Shown in pieces: positions 10,285 to 23,483 of a stretch of DNA of 64,000 bases (positions are counted from its first letter, which is position 1; every line of letters starts with the position of its first letter). This stretch comes from Blumeriella jaapii. Lineage: Eukaryota; Ascomycota; Leotiomycetes; Helotiales; Drepanopezizaceae. Location: assembly GCA_009599575.1 (NCBI GenBank), contig VWND01000008.1, positions 744,001 to 808,000 on the forward strand, given 5' to 3'. The notes under the pieces were generated by a model. It made no database searches, was not told the DNA's origin, and saw nothing but the letters and a program-made list of their open reading frames with translations. The position numbers and the translations under genes were made by a program.

Positions 10285-12554
10285 ATGGCGCGACTGAATG
10301 AGCCCGCGGCGGCGCCCGCAGATGCAATAGAATCTCGTAGGCAAAGGCCCTTTGCCAGCAGTTTAGCAGCACACTGACTTCGTATACAGTCAGACGCAAG
10401 TTCATAAGGCAGAACCGCGACATCACCCGAGTAAACTCAACCCAATCTCTGCGCATTCAAAGCCTCGAGAACGAAACCTCCAGGCTGTTGACCGAGAACC
10501 TGGGTCTGCAGGGTGAGATACTACGTTTGCGTAGGGAGCTCGAAACCGGAAAGGTCAACGGATCGTGGAACATACCGAGCGTGTCAAGTGTCAGATGGAG
10601 GCAAAGCTTCTGGAATTCAGCGCATTGCTTTCAGGTCTTGGGGATGTGCCGTCGCCTGAGAAACAATCACAGCAGAGCGAAAAGGCCACAAGTGCAAGCC
10701 TGGCTACGTATCTAGACCAGAAGGACTGGAGAAATATGTGCACTGCGAGCGAAGGGGTTGGAAGACGATTACCACCCATTTTGGAAAACAAGTCATACCC
10801 GAGAAAGACCCTAGAGCAGGTTACGCCCATACTCGAGGGCAGTACCAAAACTAACATTACAACAGGCAACAAGAAATCATAGATCTGAACTGTGAAGCAG
10901 GAAATGACATCACCGATTCTCCCGAGATTGGACCTCCTCCCGTATCACAGTTTGTTGACGAAGATCTGATCAAAATTGACCTCCCGAAACGTACCAAGAA
11001 GAATGACACCAGCGATGCCATCACTGGCATAGATCCCGCCCTGTCTGCCAATCTAGAACAGCGAAGGAAACGCAGGGAAAGCACCGGACTCTCGGACCCC
11101 AAACGAGCTAGCAAGCCGAATTCCATTGCGCCTGGGGTCCACGAAACAAAAGGTACTTTCAAGACTGGGCAAAACGGAAACTCAGTGTTCGTGACGACGG
11201 GGAAATAGATGCATCTAGTCGATCTCGTCCCGCATCCCCTGACGACTTTGTGTACACCCGCGTTGTAAACGACGATGATGCAAAGACCAAACAAGATTAT
11301 ACATCAGAGAAGCCGGACAGCAAAGTTACGAGAGAGCTTGCTAATGCAAGAGGAGCCCCACGAGAGAAGTCTGCCGCCGAGATTGCCAATAGAAAGGTGC
11401 TTGCTCCGAAAAGCGTCAATGGTTCTCCCAAAAAGAAGGTTCTAGCCATGCAAGATGCCAAAGCAAACAAACCGGAAAATCAGAAACCAAACAATTCGAA
11501 AGATATACCTAAGGCCAAGAGTCGAGAACCTGTCAAAGTTCGTGCTTTTGCAGAGCTAGTGGTCAATACCGTGGAAGTACAGCCGGAGCCTCAGACCGAA
11601 ACGCCAGCAGCATCGTCGCCTGAGAATCCAGAACCTCCAAGAATCAGAGCAGAGTCCAGGGATACTCCACCTCCCACGAATATCGGGGTACCCAGCGAGG
11701 CCCAGAGGCCAAGTCGACGGGCTCGTGGAGCTGTCAGCTACGCAGAGCCTAGCCTTCGGGACAAAATGCGTCGACCCACGAAAGAACTCGTCGATGCCGT
11801 GACAAGGGATGCGAGGGAAAAAGCTCGAATCGTGGACTCGAATGACGGTATGGATGGGGCTGATCCTCACATTAAGAAAGAGCCCGAATCCGATGATGCC
11901 TGGAAAAGTGTGCCAGTCACGTCTTCCGCAGCGGTCGGGGATAGCCCGTTCGGGAACAAATCACCCGGATTGGGCCTTGGTCTACCTACTAGTATCACAA
12001 CTCATCGGAAACGGCGAGAATCAATTCTAAACCAGACCGAGCTAGACATCCCCAAATCGGCGTCCGGAGGAGCAATTGCAGCACTTTTGTCGGAAACCAG
12101 AAAGGCCAAAGCGGCCGCGAAGGAGAAAGAGAAAGCTGTCAAAGACGAAGCTGCAGCAACCCAGGGAATGGCGAGTTTGGGTATCTACGAAATTCAGGCG
12201 AATTTGCCGTCTCCAGTAGAAGCGCCGCCTAAGCTCGTGAAGGAAGAGAAGGCTTCAACAAGAGCGTCCAGGAGGTACTCCGCCGTCTCGCGAGATGGCC
12301 CCCCACATCCTCACCAGAGCGACAGTGAAGCCTCGGACATGGAAGGAACGAGAAAAGCGGAAAAAGCAGCATCTCATCGGAGGCAATCGGCACTTGGTCT
12401 GAAAAGCTCCTCGTCGAATGTCGACATGACCAAAGACCACGCAGGAGACCGATCTTTAAAGCGATCGACCAGCACGACAGGTGTTGCAGACGCCAGAGCC
12501 GGCGGATCTAGGAGCGATAGGATATCGGCGAGACGACGAAGCATGATGTTATGA
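10285..12554 (+). CDS. SGO1: Shugoshin, with three frame breaks at G runs
   Basis: Centromeric protector of cohesin and PP2A recruiter. ATG 10285 starts MARLNEPAAAPADAIES. Exons are about 10285..10336, 10390..10819 and 10866..12554. The N-terminal coiled coil (KFIRQNRDITRVNSTQSLRI, then LENETSRLLTENLGL) and the C-terminal SGO basic motif (GAVSYAEPSLRDKMRRPTKE) are both clear. Three phase breaks occur. One base is missing at the GG at 10548-10549 (should read ETGKGQRIVEHTERV). One extra base lies at the acceptor GG at 10865-10866, after an intron with an ACTAAC branch site. One base is missing at GGG 11167-11169 (should read FKTGAKRKLSVRDDGE). With all three corrected the length is 724 codons exactly. 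Regions between the breaks look fully coding, so I favour assembly errors over decay. Confidence 0.9.
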
Positions 12555-12917
12555 AAGACTAGCGGTGTGATTCTGAAGGACTGTTTTTCCCTCGCGGGTT
12601 GGATGCGCGATTGTTGTGTACTTTTAAGCGAGGGCAGCGGGTCTTGGTTAATGGGCGAAGAATTCTCCGGAGTATGGCAAGGATATGATACCAATAGAGC
12701 GCTCTACCCTATTCACAAGCAGTCTGTTTTCAAACGCCGTGTGCAATGTAATGTACCTAGGAAGACCATCCCTCGTCTTCCCTCTGATGGGTCCCTGAAC
12801 GGCATGTTTACATCACCGCGGCACCCACTGTACCTCTCGACCGATTGGTGGTCGCTGAGTACCAAACTTCAACCTATGACTGATGTCATCCATCTAGCTC
12901 CCCAGTCCCGTGGCAGA
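12555..12917. other. Intergenic, tail-to-tail SGO1/VPS29
   Basis: 363 bp between the convergent SGO1 and VPS29 stop codons, expected to hold both 3' UTRs. No gene seen. Confidence 0.6.
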
Positions 12918-13655
12918 TCACGATCCGCCGACCACCTTGGTATAGGTGATCTTCTCCACGTTCACGCTCTCAACCCCATCGGCGTCCTTTCTCAGTTGGT
13001 AAACATAAAGTGTCAAGCCAATACCTTGCACCTAGACCCCCCTCCGGATCAGTATTCCTCCACTTTCCAGGACCGTCACAACAGGCGAAAAGCAGACAGA
13101 CTCACATCCATCAGACAAAAGCTGGGCACGATCTCCTCCTCCTCGCCGACCCAGCCCGTGTTGAAGGCGCCCGTCGCACTGCCCGGGTTCACGAAGAACT
13201 TGTTCTCGAACTCGAAGGCATCGAAGCGGTGCGTGCCACCCCCACAACACGTCCACGTCGAGCTTGTTCGCCTCCGCCAGCATCAGGTCCGTCTCCATCG
13301 GGGCCACCATGGTGAAGCCCTCCAAGAAGCCGATCCGCAGCGAGCCGTGGGTGACGACCTGGGAGAGCGGGAGCGACGTGGCCTCGGCGTCGAAGCGCCC
13401 CTTGACGATCTTGAGGTCGGGCGAGATGGAGCGCAGGTATTCGTAGGTCGGCTTGTCCGTGAGGTTGCCCAAGCAGAGCGTTTGCCCGATCTTGCCGGGC
13501 GTGAGCAGCTTCTTGAACTGGCGTTTGGGGGTCAGTCAGCGTCTGACGAGAGGAGGAGCTTTTCTCCGTAGGGAGTGAGGCACCTTTGGGGGGATATCGA
13601 TTGCTCTGTCGGGGATGTGCATGTCCCCAATGACGAGGACGAGGCGGGAGGTCAT
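12918..13655 (-). CDS. VPS29: Retromer subunit Vps29, with one frame break
   Basis: Metallophosphoesterase-fold subunit of the endosome-to-Golgi retromer. Exons are 13584..13655 ([20 protein letters not shown]), 13106..13517 ([20 protein letters not shown] and onward) and 12918..13031 ([20 protein letters not shown] to the stop). Metal-site landmarks GDMH, GNLTD, THG and the late GGTH are visible. The last is reached only after correcting a G run on the coding strand (plus-strand CCCCC 13239-13243), where the frame should continue [20 protein letters not shown]. Spliced length is one base over 597, consistent with one extra G giving 198 residues, normal for the family. Probably functional with an assembly error. 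Confidence 0.93.
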
Positions 13656-16183
13656 GGCAGCGGCGGGCCAGCTCGGGAGGTGGATGGAAGCTTCAGACGG
13701 GGCGCATGTGTCGATGGGGTTTCTGCGATGGCGGCCGAGCAGATACGGGGTTTTCTTGCGCTGCACGACGCGTGTTGTGGAAGCTTCGGCGCCAGCGTGT
13801 GGTCGAGATTCATCGATTGACGCGTCAAGCTGTGCTGTAGTACTGTCGCTTCTGCTCCTCGCTATCGGGCCGGGGGTGTGGTCACCAAAGTCACGTGCGT
13901 GGAGCGACTACAGTACAGTACATTGCAGAACTGTATCAAGAATCGAAGCGAAAGAGAAACCACCAGCACTCTGGATGAATAAAGTGCTGAGTCTTACTTA
14001 CTTTGGGCAATAGCAAATGGACGTGGGAGATACGACGATGAGCTCACAAATCTCAGGAGCTTCTCCGCTTCTGTTCTCTCTGCTGTGACGGGTCGGAATC
14101 ACTAAGCGACCTTTTCGCTGTTTGGTTTGTTTACACCTCGCATCGCTAATATGTACAGCAGCAGCCTCTTCACAGGCTAGGGCGAAACCATGATGTTGTC
14201 CATCATGAGGCGGAGAAGACGTTGTCACCGAAGGACGGAAAGATTCGATGATTGCTTTGCGTGACTTCAAACGGTTACAGTCTCTATCAAACCCCCTTGG
14301 GTCCTCGATCACGAAAGTCCAAGTTCTCCTCATCCACACATCCGACCTTGCGTTCTCCTGATGATGACAGCCTCTAGCCTTCTCGTCCGACCCAAGAGGC
14401 AGAATGGTCCGCTAGGTACATACCCGGTCGAACCCATGTTGTGATAGTAGTAGCAAGCAAGCACGTTCAGACAGCGGCTGCGACATCCGGGGAGTCTCTC
14501 GAGAGGATGCAATATGTATGTACTGTACCATACCAATCGAAGCGAGCACGCGCAGAGTCGTCCATCTGGCCAGCGTAGCCAGCCGCTCCGCATCCGGTCC
14601 AGCTCTTGATAAGAGAGCAGCCCCCGCGGACGGCACGGAAACGGGGTGCAGCGATCGGTATCGAATAGACAGAGACATCGGACGACTTGGGCCATGATCG
14701 ACGCATGTTTCTGTCCGGTACGACCGCGAATCCAGTCATCCAGTCCCTGCCCGCTCTCCTCCGACGCCTCGATATTCAGCCCCCTGCCCGTGTCACTTGA
14801 TCGAAGCCACCGTCTCGCCTTGGGACGGCCGCGACGCGAGCTCGGGTCGTACCGTCGTGGGACCGGACGGTCCCTGGCCGATGAGTCGGTGCGACGCTGA
14901 GGACGGCCAGCAACGGCGCCTCCCAACACGCCGTCACCGAGTCACCGAGCCGTCGCCAGCATGTACTGTAAGTCCTGTATGTCGCTTCCCGTGCCGACTG
15001 CCCATCTGGGCCCTTGCCGCTTGCCTTCGTGCGCCCACGGGCAGTCGGCTTCCCTGTCCTCTCGTGCCGGAGATGGGGAATGTGGAGACGAGTGTTCTGT
15101 ACAGGTACGGAGTACACGTGAGGAAAACATCCTGTGGTGCGGCCATGTCGTAGAACGCGCACGCATGCTACCGTGCTGTGCGGTGTCTCTTTTGCCCGAG
15201 CTGGGAATGCAGGCATGCCGCTCCCCCGGCTGGGAGCACACCAGGACAGAGAGTGGTATTCGCAACGCTGCTCCACCCGCAGGATTGGAGAAAACGTGCT
15301 CGAGTGCAGGGCTCGAGGCTCCCGAGCCGACTCTCCAGAGTCCACACGCATCCTGCGGCTCCCTTACAAACGCGTCTGCATTCCTGCTGTGCCCGCGCCC
15401 CTGAGTAGTACTGTGCCTACTGTACCTACCAGTACGTTGCAAAAAGTCGTTGCGACCCTATCATGGCAGCCAAGGCAGAACTAGAGACAATGAAGGTAAG
15501 CGAGGATTACCGAGCCTAAGCTAGGGTCAGATTTGCTCGATTTGGAACTGAAAACATGGCCGCTCTACAAACGATCACAAGCTCGATTTTTCTACATATA
15601 ATACATTACCGTATATTACCATACAGGACAGTAATACAGTAAATACAATTTGATATTACTGTCATAAGAGAAGGTTCAAAAAAGTGTCAAAATGCGGCCA
15701 GAGCCCTTCAATCCCCAAACGAGCAAGTTCCCCGCTTGGCTGCGCTGGCTGGCTACCTTGGCAGCCAGGAGGGTCTCAATGACTTTTTGCAACCCACTCT
15801 ACAGTATAGTACTGTACTGTACATACCTGCGAAGCTGTGTCCCGTGTGGCACGAAATCGCTCAAGAGGGTTTGCTCGGCATGGACCGATTGACTCTGTGA
15901 GACTCCCATCTTCTTTCTCACTCCAATATTCTGTGATACGGTACATACAGTACGTGCATCGACTGAGATCGTGCGTCTACGTACTGTACACAGAGTAGCC
16001 GCCAATGCGGTGGACCGGAGCCCTGGCCTCTTGTTCTGTCTCCCGTGCTTTTTGATGAGCCCCAGAGAGAATAGGCGAAAAGTGGGTGAAGCACACTACC
16101 GTGGGGAAAATGAGGATCCAAAACCGACAGCTGCGAAAAGTCATGTTTTGTTGAGTGGGCCTGGTTGGAGCTAGGAGTTGCGT

Positions 16184-16222
16184 GTACTGTATGTACAGTA
16201 CAGTACATACAGTGGTATGTAC
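16184..16222. repeat. GTAC-centred inverted pentamer cluster (representative)
   Basis: Reads tgtactgtatgtacagtaca followed by gtacatacagtgg. CTGTA units on one side face TACAG units on the other, so the stretch can fold on itself. Similar clusters recur tens of times in the intergenic DNA of the window. Confidence 0.85.
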
Positions 16223-18610
16223 AGACAGTACTTGGCTGGCAGACCGGAGGTGTCGCAACCTGCAAAGTTCTTCTTTCTTCTCGTCAACTGTCTCATCTCT
16301 CGACTTACAGCACTGTACATACTGTACAGTACGGTACAGGACATATGCTTCATCTTTGATTTTATTTTTCTTCTTTTTTTTACCTTCCGAGTCACACATC
16401 AACAAACACAGTGTAAACAGCTAGCTACCTACACCCATCGATCCATCCCGCCGCTGAGAAGGGCACACACGATGCTGCGTAGTGGATAAGCGCAGAAGCC
16501 CCTCGGCTCTCGTCGAGAACGGCTGGGCCTTGTTGACCGTACCGTCAACGCCTTCAACGGCGAAGCCACAGATAGCGAGGCTTGCCTCTGCGAGATGGCG
16601 CGTTCGGATGTCCGTACAGTACAGTACGAAAACGGAGCTGGGGAGTCATGAAGAGCAGCGCAGGAAATCGGTCGGCTTCGGAATCTGAAACGAGTGGAGA
16701 GGGAAAGCGGGGAGGGGAGTGCGGACGGAGAGGGTGGGTTTCGAAGCTGATTTTAGCGATTGCGACGTGGGCCCGCATCCCGGCTTGGAATAGCAGCGGA
16801 TACTCAGCCTCGTCCTCTGGCTCGTACAGTACTGTGCCCCTTGGAAAGCCCACTGTATTTTATGTACGGTACACACTGTACTGTAGGATTGCAGCGTGAC
16901 AGTGGAGTGCTGTACAGTACAGTACAAGCTCGCTATGTGTCCCTTGGACGTCGAGCGATTCATGTTAGTATGTATGTATGGTTATCGTCATCCTCCCAAC
17001 CTATCAACTAATCTATGGATCTCGACCAGCACTCAGCTCCGCCGCGACCAGCACCGCTCAGGTACGTACAGTACAGTACAGATGCTTTCTGTCGTCGAAC
17101 ATGGGAAATCTCGGTGGTGTGGATATATAACAATAATGTTTACCGTCTGGACGGGGGGCAGTGAAACCGGGCCACCTCAAGCCTTTCTGTCGTAAAGTTG
17201 GAAACGTGCTAAGCGAGGGATTCTGACATACCCACGATCTTCGAACAAGGCAGGTCCATAAAAGAAACATTTGCCAGAGGTCCGCCGTGGGAGTCTTTTC
17301 CCTACAGGCGGATTGGTTTCCTGGAAAGTTTGTCCGAGAACCTTGGATGTTACCAAACAAAAAAAAAAAGTAAAAAAAAAAATTTCAAAGCTGTGGAAGC
17401 TAAAAATTGTGCTGTGAGGTCGTGACGACCGTTGTACTACAGCACTGTACTGTACTGTACTGTACTGTAGAGTATCAGACTTTTACACGCAAACCGACCC
17501 CCCACGAGTGTATTTTTAAAATCCCAACGAAAGCGAACGTCAACACCAAGCTAACATGAATTCCCCCGTCCCCCCCCCTCCCTTCCGGAACCGCACTACC
17601 CTCCTGGCCCGAAGGCTACACAAGACGGAACGAAGAAAAAAAAAAAAAAAAAAAAAGTTATCGAGCCGAAACCCTGGAGGCACCGTGTACCAAAGCTTCG
17701 GGACCAGAACCCCCCCCCCCCCCCGAAAAAAAACAAAAAGAAAGAAAAAAGGGTATTTCATCCATGATGCCTTGTTCAGCGGTCGGTGTCGGAAGCGTTT
17801 CCGGGATTGCCCAAATTGCTCGGCGCTCGCCGCACGGGTATTTCAGAGTCGCGTTCGCGGGTTTACAAACCCGCACAGTGTATACTGTACAGTAGAATGG
17901 GTGGTACGGTACGGTACGGTATGTGAACAAAAGGGTTTGTTTACAATAGGTAGGTATGCATCGAGCGTCTGGTCTGTCGCGCAGAGGACAGAGGCCAAGA
18001 AAATCATTGCACAACTGAAGAGCGCGAGCTTTACAAGGTCGACGAAAGGTTTTTTTTTTTTTTTTGGAGGGTTCTTTTGATTTTTTTGGGGAGGGGGGAG
18101 GGGATTTCAATTGCGATTTTGTGTTAATCCGTAAACGATAATATCAGCCGTGGTTGTTCGCTTACTGCAGTTCTGTACTGTACATACATCCAGCACAGCG
18201 CTCGGGCGTCATCGCGCATTTGGCGGTAGCATGTCTCGATGTTAGTTTCCTAGGTAGTTATATTATGTACAGTACAGTTACACTCATACTCGCAGGTTCC
18301 CGAACGCATTGCTGAGTTTAAGATTGGCTGCTACCGCAACGGGCGAGCTTATCGACCGCGTCGTTTGCGACGATGCGCAGGTATTTGGGAAGGCTATTTC
18401 CTCCCGATGCGGTAGGTAGGTAGGTAGGTGTGCGCTCTCTCTGCTGGCATTCTCCAACCGAGCTTCCCCGACGAGGTGCGCGAGCGATTCGAGGTATGTT
18501 GTACAGTACAGTATAGTACAGTGCAGTGCTGCACCGTACAGACAGCGTCGTGCCTTCGTTATGATCAGCATGCATGCCACTGTGCATTGAAGACCATCTG
18601 TGCGAGTGAA

Positions 18611-18655
18611 TCGTACAGTACAGTACACATACATACTGTACAGTACTGTATGTGT
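18611..18655. repeat. Near-perfect GTAC palindrome cluster
   Basis: Contains catactgtacagtactgtatg, a 20-bp nearly perfect palindrome, flanked by more TACAG/CTGTA units. This is one of the clearest self-complementary examples of the dispersed motif. Confidence 0.85.
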
Positions 18656-19433
18656 ACAGCACCCTACATACCTACCCGCGAACTCTGTCCAGCACGGTAG
18701 GCCGCACTGCAGCTGTCAAGCTTGCTCAGGGGTACCCAACCACCAGATCAGCATGTACTGTACCGCACCGTACCGTACCGTACCGTAAGTAAGTAAGTGA
18801 GTAAGTAAACAAGGGCGAGCAAAAGGACATCGGCTCGAAGCTCAGCTGGGACGTACGGTACACGGGGAGGTACATACACACTATGCTATGCTGTGCTGTG
18901 CTATCCTGTACGTATACACAGTCCATACACGTGAAGCCACCACTACCACTACCACCACCATTCCACGCAAATCGGCGCACAATTTCCCCCATCCTGTCCT
19001 GTCCTGTCCTGTCCCGTCCCGTCTAGTCCCTCCACCGATCGCGATCCTCTTTCCCAGGGTCCTCCCTCCTCACTCACTCACTCACTCACCTTTTCCCTCT
19101 CTCTCTCGGGTGGGAGCGTGCGAGCGACACGAGCGCGGAGAAAGGCCTCCGGGCCGCGGGTAAGCGAGACCCCTCCCCCCGGGCGCTCGGCGGACGGGGC
19201 ATGCCATGCTGTGTGTGGTTAAGCGAGGGAGGAAAAGTGTAAAAGACCTGAGTCTGCTGTACATATGTACAGTATAGTGCGATGAGAGGAGAGGGAGAGG
19301 AGTGGAGTGGATCGAGACCGAGGGAGAATGGGAAAGCAGGGACGGGAGATAGACGGAAAGGTTGTAAAGCGGGACGGGCCCGGCCGTCGTCTGCGAAGAC
19401 TTGTCGTTGTTGTCGGTCTAGGCAGGTTTAGTG

Positions 19434-19692
19434 TGTATAGTGTGTATAGTGTGTACAGTATGTACAGTATGTACAGTATGTACAGTATGTACAGTATGTA
19501 CAGTATGTACAGTATGTACAGTATGTACAGTATGTACAGTATGTACAGTATGTACAGTATGTACAGTATGTACAGTATGTACAGTATGTACAGTATGTAC
19601 AGTATGTACAGTATGTACAGTATGTACAGTATGTACAGTATGTACAGTATGTACAGTATATACAATATGTACAGTATGTACAACATATACAC
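19434..19692. repeat. 9-bp minisatellite (TATGTACAG)n
   Basis: About 22 essentially identical tandem copies of a 9-bp unit between about 19459 and 19657, with several degenerate copies on both sides (TGTGTATAG on the left, TATATACAA on the right). The unit contains the GTACAG core seen dispersed nearby. As nine is divisible by three and the unit lacks stops in most frames, it creates spurious repetitive frames on both strands (Tyr-Ser-Met, Cys-Thr-Val, Ile-Leu-Tyr, Val-His-Thr, Cys-Thr-Tyr); these are not genes. Confidence 0.97.
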
Positions 19693-21127
19693 ACATTGTA
19701 TCCCGTAGCCCGCAGAGGAATTGGTACAGACAATACAGCACAGTACCTAGATACGCAGAATGTGCACACACAATATGGAGTAAAACGTGTAGCTTCGGGC
19801 TTTGCCAGTACTGTATCACCCGTCCTCTTGGTCGGACCATGCTTTTCCACATTATAGTACAGTACAGTACTTTTCCCCAATCCTCTGGGAAGGGAGGGGG
19901 AGGGGCTGTATAGTACAGTACAGTGCTGTACAATACACATACACATACACGCAGCACTGCACAGCAAGGTTACCTATGCTCGCCACGTTGCCCTCCGTAC
20001 AGTGTATGTATATACAGTACTGCATAGTATGATTGCCGGGAAGGATCCAGCAAAACTGACTGTTCATGCTGCTAGGTACCTATGTACATACATACATACC
20101 ACCGTACCCACATACATACATACATACCCAGCTGCGCCCGGGACCCCTATCGCGTGTGGGCTGGCTAGCTAGGCAAGTGGAGAGAGCGAGGTCCTGCACT
20201 GTCCCGCACAGCACCATACCACGGTAAGGTACCTACCTACCTACGTGGCTCACCCCCCAAGAGAAGGATACCTAGGTACCTACAGTAGAGAAGGAAACGC
20301 ACGCACGCACGCATAAAGCCGGGCAGATCGTGAAACGCCAAGCGAGGCCTCTCGATGCTTGACGACGCGGGCTCGCGTCGGGACGCCATTTTTTTTTTTC
20401 GGTTTTTGTTTTTTTGGCTTGCTTGGTTTTGCTTTTTTCGGGGGGGTGGGGGAGAAGAAGAAGGGGGGTTTTTTTTTTCTTTCTTGCTCTTCTTCTTCCC
20501 TTGGCCTCCCTCCTCTCCCGATGATGGAGACGGCCTGGCCTGCTCGACGACGACGACCAGACCGCGCACTCGCGGCTGGGGGCGTGCATGGTGAGTGAGT
20601 GAGTGAGTGGGCTTCTCCGGCTTGCAGGGGCTTGCAGGTATGCAGGTATGCATGTGTGCATGCATGTGTATGTGTGTGTGTGTGCATGTGTGTGTATGTG
20701 TATGTACAGTATGTGTATGTGTATGTGTGTGTGTACATACTGTATGTGCAGTACTGTGTGGGAGCTGTTGTGCAGAAGCGAGAGAGAGGGGGTCAGTCCC
20801 GCGTCGATCTGGTGGCTTGCGCCATAGCTGCTAACTTTACTCGGTACAGGACTGACTGTGTGTACAATATGTACTGTATGTATGGATGTATGTATGTACG
20901 ACAGCATGTTACATATACTGTACTATACTATACTATACTGTACTAAACTATACTGTACGTACTATGCACGGCACTGTAGGATGAACGTCACAAATACACA
21001 AATAGATACCCGTACCGTATCGTACCGTACCGTACCGCGGTCCGTTCCAGGAACGCCAAACCCTTCTCCCATCAAATTTACGAGCGACGCGTAGGAACGG
21101 CATAACTTGACCTGACGCTGACGTGAG

Positions 21128-21130
<3 letters not shown>

Positions 21131-21163
<33 letters not shown>
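21131..21163. repeat. Poly(T) run of 33
   Basis: Thirty-three uninterrupted T follow gacgtgagagg and precede gttaattag. It could be a retroposed poly(A) tail on the minus strand, but I saw no retroelement body next to it. A long homopolymer is also a likely spot for length error. Confidence 0.9.
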
Positions 21164-21164
<1 letters not shown>

Positions 21165-22315
21165 TTAATTAGGCCTTCTCGCACTCTCAACCTTCCCACA
21201 CTCTCAACCTTCCCGAGCTAGGGAGGTGCGAAAGGCAAGGTCGAAGTATCTTCTCACCTGGCCTGACCCATCCTTCCTATACCGGCAAGGGCCGTGGAGG
21301 CCACGATGGATGATGCACCGAGCCCGCAGCGCAGCACCCCCGTCATGGGCGAAACCATGCGGCCGTATGGAGGACGGACGGTCGTCGTCCGCTCTGGCGA
21401 GAAGGCGTTGCATGGCCTGATTCGAGGTACCCTTCGCGGGCGGATCTGCTGTGCATGCGTGGCCTGACGATGGATGGAGTCATGAAGCCGCAGAGCGCGA
21501 GGGGCAGAGATAGCCAGCCCGCCAGCCCGCCAGCCCGCCATGCATCGTGACGGTCGATGACTGACGGTGGTGGTGATCCCGCCAGCTCGCGCAGAAAGGT
21601 TTCATGTCACCACGGCACGTGACGAGATGGATCATCGAGGCGGGAACTTCCCGCCTGGGACCATTTGGGTTTTTGGACCTTACTTTACCTCATTCCCGGA
21701 TCCTTAGTCTCGAACATTCTAGCTAGCTCTTGTCTCGAACCTACACGGTTAAGAAAAAACCATCGCGATACCAAGTACGGTCTGTACAGTATGCACCGTA
21801 GAGGTGTACATGGAGTACTGTACTGTAAGTACTCTGAACGCTACATCCGGTAAAGTTGTACACCACGCAAAAAAACGCAAAAAAAAAAACGCAAAAAACG
21901 CAAAACTGAACGTGGCCCGAGCTGGCACTCACAGCACCGTATGTAGCACTTACGTAGCGAGGTGTCCTGATCAGGCAGGCAGGAAGTTTCCGCGCCGAAC
22001 ACGCCCCTGCCGGGTCCTGGAGAATACGATGCAAGTGTGTCCTGGACGGTACGGAGGACAGAATCACCACGTCCGCATGTGTAGAAGGATGGACAGGAGG
22101 ATCCACACGGCGAGGGTCTTGCTGTACCCCATCCCGCTCCACCGCGGCGGATTCGCACGGATTCGGTGCGACTCCACTCTCGAGCTTTCGTGTCCGTAAG
22201 GAGAGAGAAGCTCCGTCCAGGCATCGAGCGAGGGACGCTCCAGTCAGGACCGCGAGCAACGCCAGCGCTGTCTGTCTGCCCTCCGGACCCGAGAGATGAA
22301 GGGAACGTTGGCAAG

Positions 22316-22366
22316 GAGAAGAAGAAGAAGAAGAAGAAGAAGAAGAAAAACAACAAGAAGAAAAAG
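22316..22366. repeat. (AAG)n microsatellite
   Basis: About ten imperfect GAA/AAG units, running into A-rich sequence. Confidence 0.9.
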
Positions 22367-23483
22367 ACTGACGATGCCGCGCGCTGGGCCGAGCACGGAC
22401 GGGACCTGTGAGCGGGGGTCCAGAAGCTGCCATGGAAAACGTCTGAGCGAGCGCCTCACGGTATGTAAATTCTGCATGTCCCGATCGGGAGAATGCGTCG
22501 TCCGCGAGGAACGTTCGGTATGGGCGTTTCCTCGCCCTCGACCTCGCCAGGCACGACCGCGAGAGGGTGCACCGGCGGAGCGCGAGGACGGAGACCCCTT
22601 CTGGAAAAGAGGCGAGCAACTCTAACAACCGAAATCACTCGCGTCAGGACGCCGGGAAGAAATAGCTGAGTTCGTGGGGGGGGAATGGCACTACTGCATG
22701 CCAAAGAGCTCTCGCACCCGCTCGGACTGCCTGTGAAGAAATGTAGGTACCTACATGCTGTACATACTTAGAATAACCGAACCCTCGTCTAAGCGAGAGC
22801 TAAAGACAACGCCGAGGAGACATCCCACATGGGGAGCAGCATGTCGTGATCTCGGGTTCCGTGAAGCAAGCCAACGTGGAAAGCGTGGTGGAGTTGAAAC
22901 TCGCAGTCGTCTCGAGATAGACAGACTGGCTTGGGATTTATTGCTATACTATGCGGGCCACGCCCATGCTCGCGCATCGAGAGGGCGGGGCGGCGTGCTA
23001 TCGTAAACCGACGGCCCTGCCACCGTATCATACTATTGCGGACCACAACGAAACTCCTCGAGCCAGAATCCCACGGGAGCCAACCAACGCCATCCCACCC
23101 ATTGCTCCGGTTTCCGTCCTGCCCGTCTTGCAGGATGCCCACGATTCCTTCCCATGCCGATCGAGTATGCCACGGTCTAGCGATCCAATAAAAATGGTGT
23201 ACCCGGGGGAGGAGTAGCGAATGTCTGCGACCCGCCCCAACTCCCATGCTCCCGTGCTGTGACCCAATAAAAATTTTGTTGTAACGATGAGATGTGATGC
23301 TCCGAAGAATGCGTTTTGTACACCGACCGAATCTCGCCCCGATGCGCAGCGCGCTCGATTCGGATGATAGAGTATGAGGGGAGGTATGGGTATTTTTTAA
23401 AAAAAGAAAAAAGTCTGAGAACGCCGCGGTATGCAAGTATGTGGGTAGAAAGATGTAGATGTGCGTGGTGGACGTCGCGAACC

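Larger units (their letters stand above)
13656..19430. other. Gene-poor, simple-repeat island, left part
   Basis: No defensible gene in about 5.8 kb. Frames open on several strands at once around 14.3-15.4 kb in GC-rich DNA, none with recognisable protein character. From 13.9 kb onward the DNA is studded with GTAC-centred pentamer repeats (e.g. 13909-13922, 15797-15822, 16184-16222, 16311-16338, 16909-16926, 17440-17468, 18611-18655). Homopolymers are frequent: A near 17634-17657, C near 17711-17724, T near 18050-18065. Tetramer runs also occur: TAGG near 18415-18428, GTAC-GGTAC near 17903-17922, AAGT near 18786-18808, CTCA near 19071-19089. Confidence 0.6.
19693..23483. other. Gene-poor, simple-repeat island, middle part
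   Basis: No gene that I trust. Contents: GTAC clusters (19855-19935, 20000-20030, 20920-20960), CATA runs (20083-20130), TACC runs (20230-20245), a T/G/A homopolymer block (20391-20480), GTGA (20588-20608), a TG/TATG tract (20640-20760), 33 consecutive T at 21131-21163, and an AAG/GAA tract (22316-22350). The long minus-strand frame over 21.7-22.6 kb is driven by the GAA tract (a Ser run) and has no family character. Confidence 0.6.

Noticed and set aside
14330..15404. Several overlapping frames of 100-200 codons
   Set aside because: All six frames are partly open because of high GC content; none has recognisable blocks, introns or plausible composition.
19219..19957. Long repetitive frames (Ile-Leu-Tyr, Val-His-Thr, Cys-Thr-Val, Tyr-Ser-Met) on both strands
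   Set aside because: They are created by the 9-bp minisatellite, which has no stops in most frames; no non-repetitive coding character on either side.
21131..21163. Poly(T) as the tail of a retroelement
   Set aside because: No reverse transcriptase, target-site duplication or element body seen beside it; probably a simple homopolymer.
21741..22628. 295-codon minus-strand frame
   Set aside because: Held open partly by an AAG tract (Ser run) and GC-rich DNA, overlaps other frames of similar length, no motif or family character.
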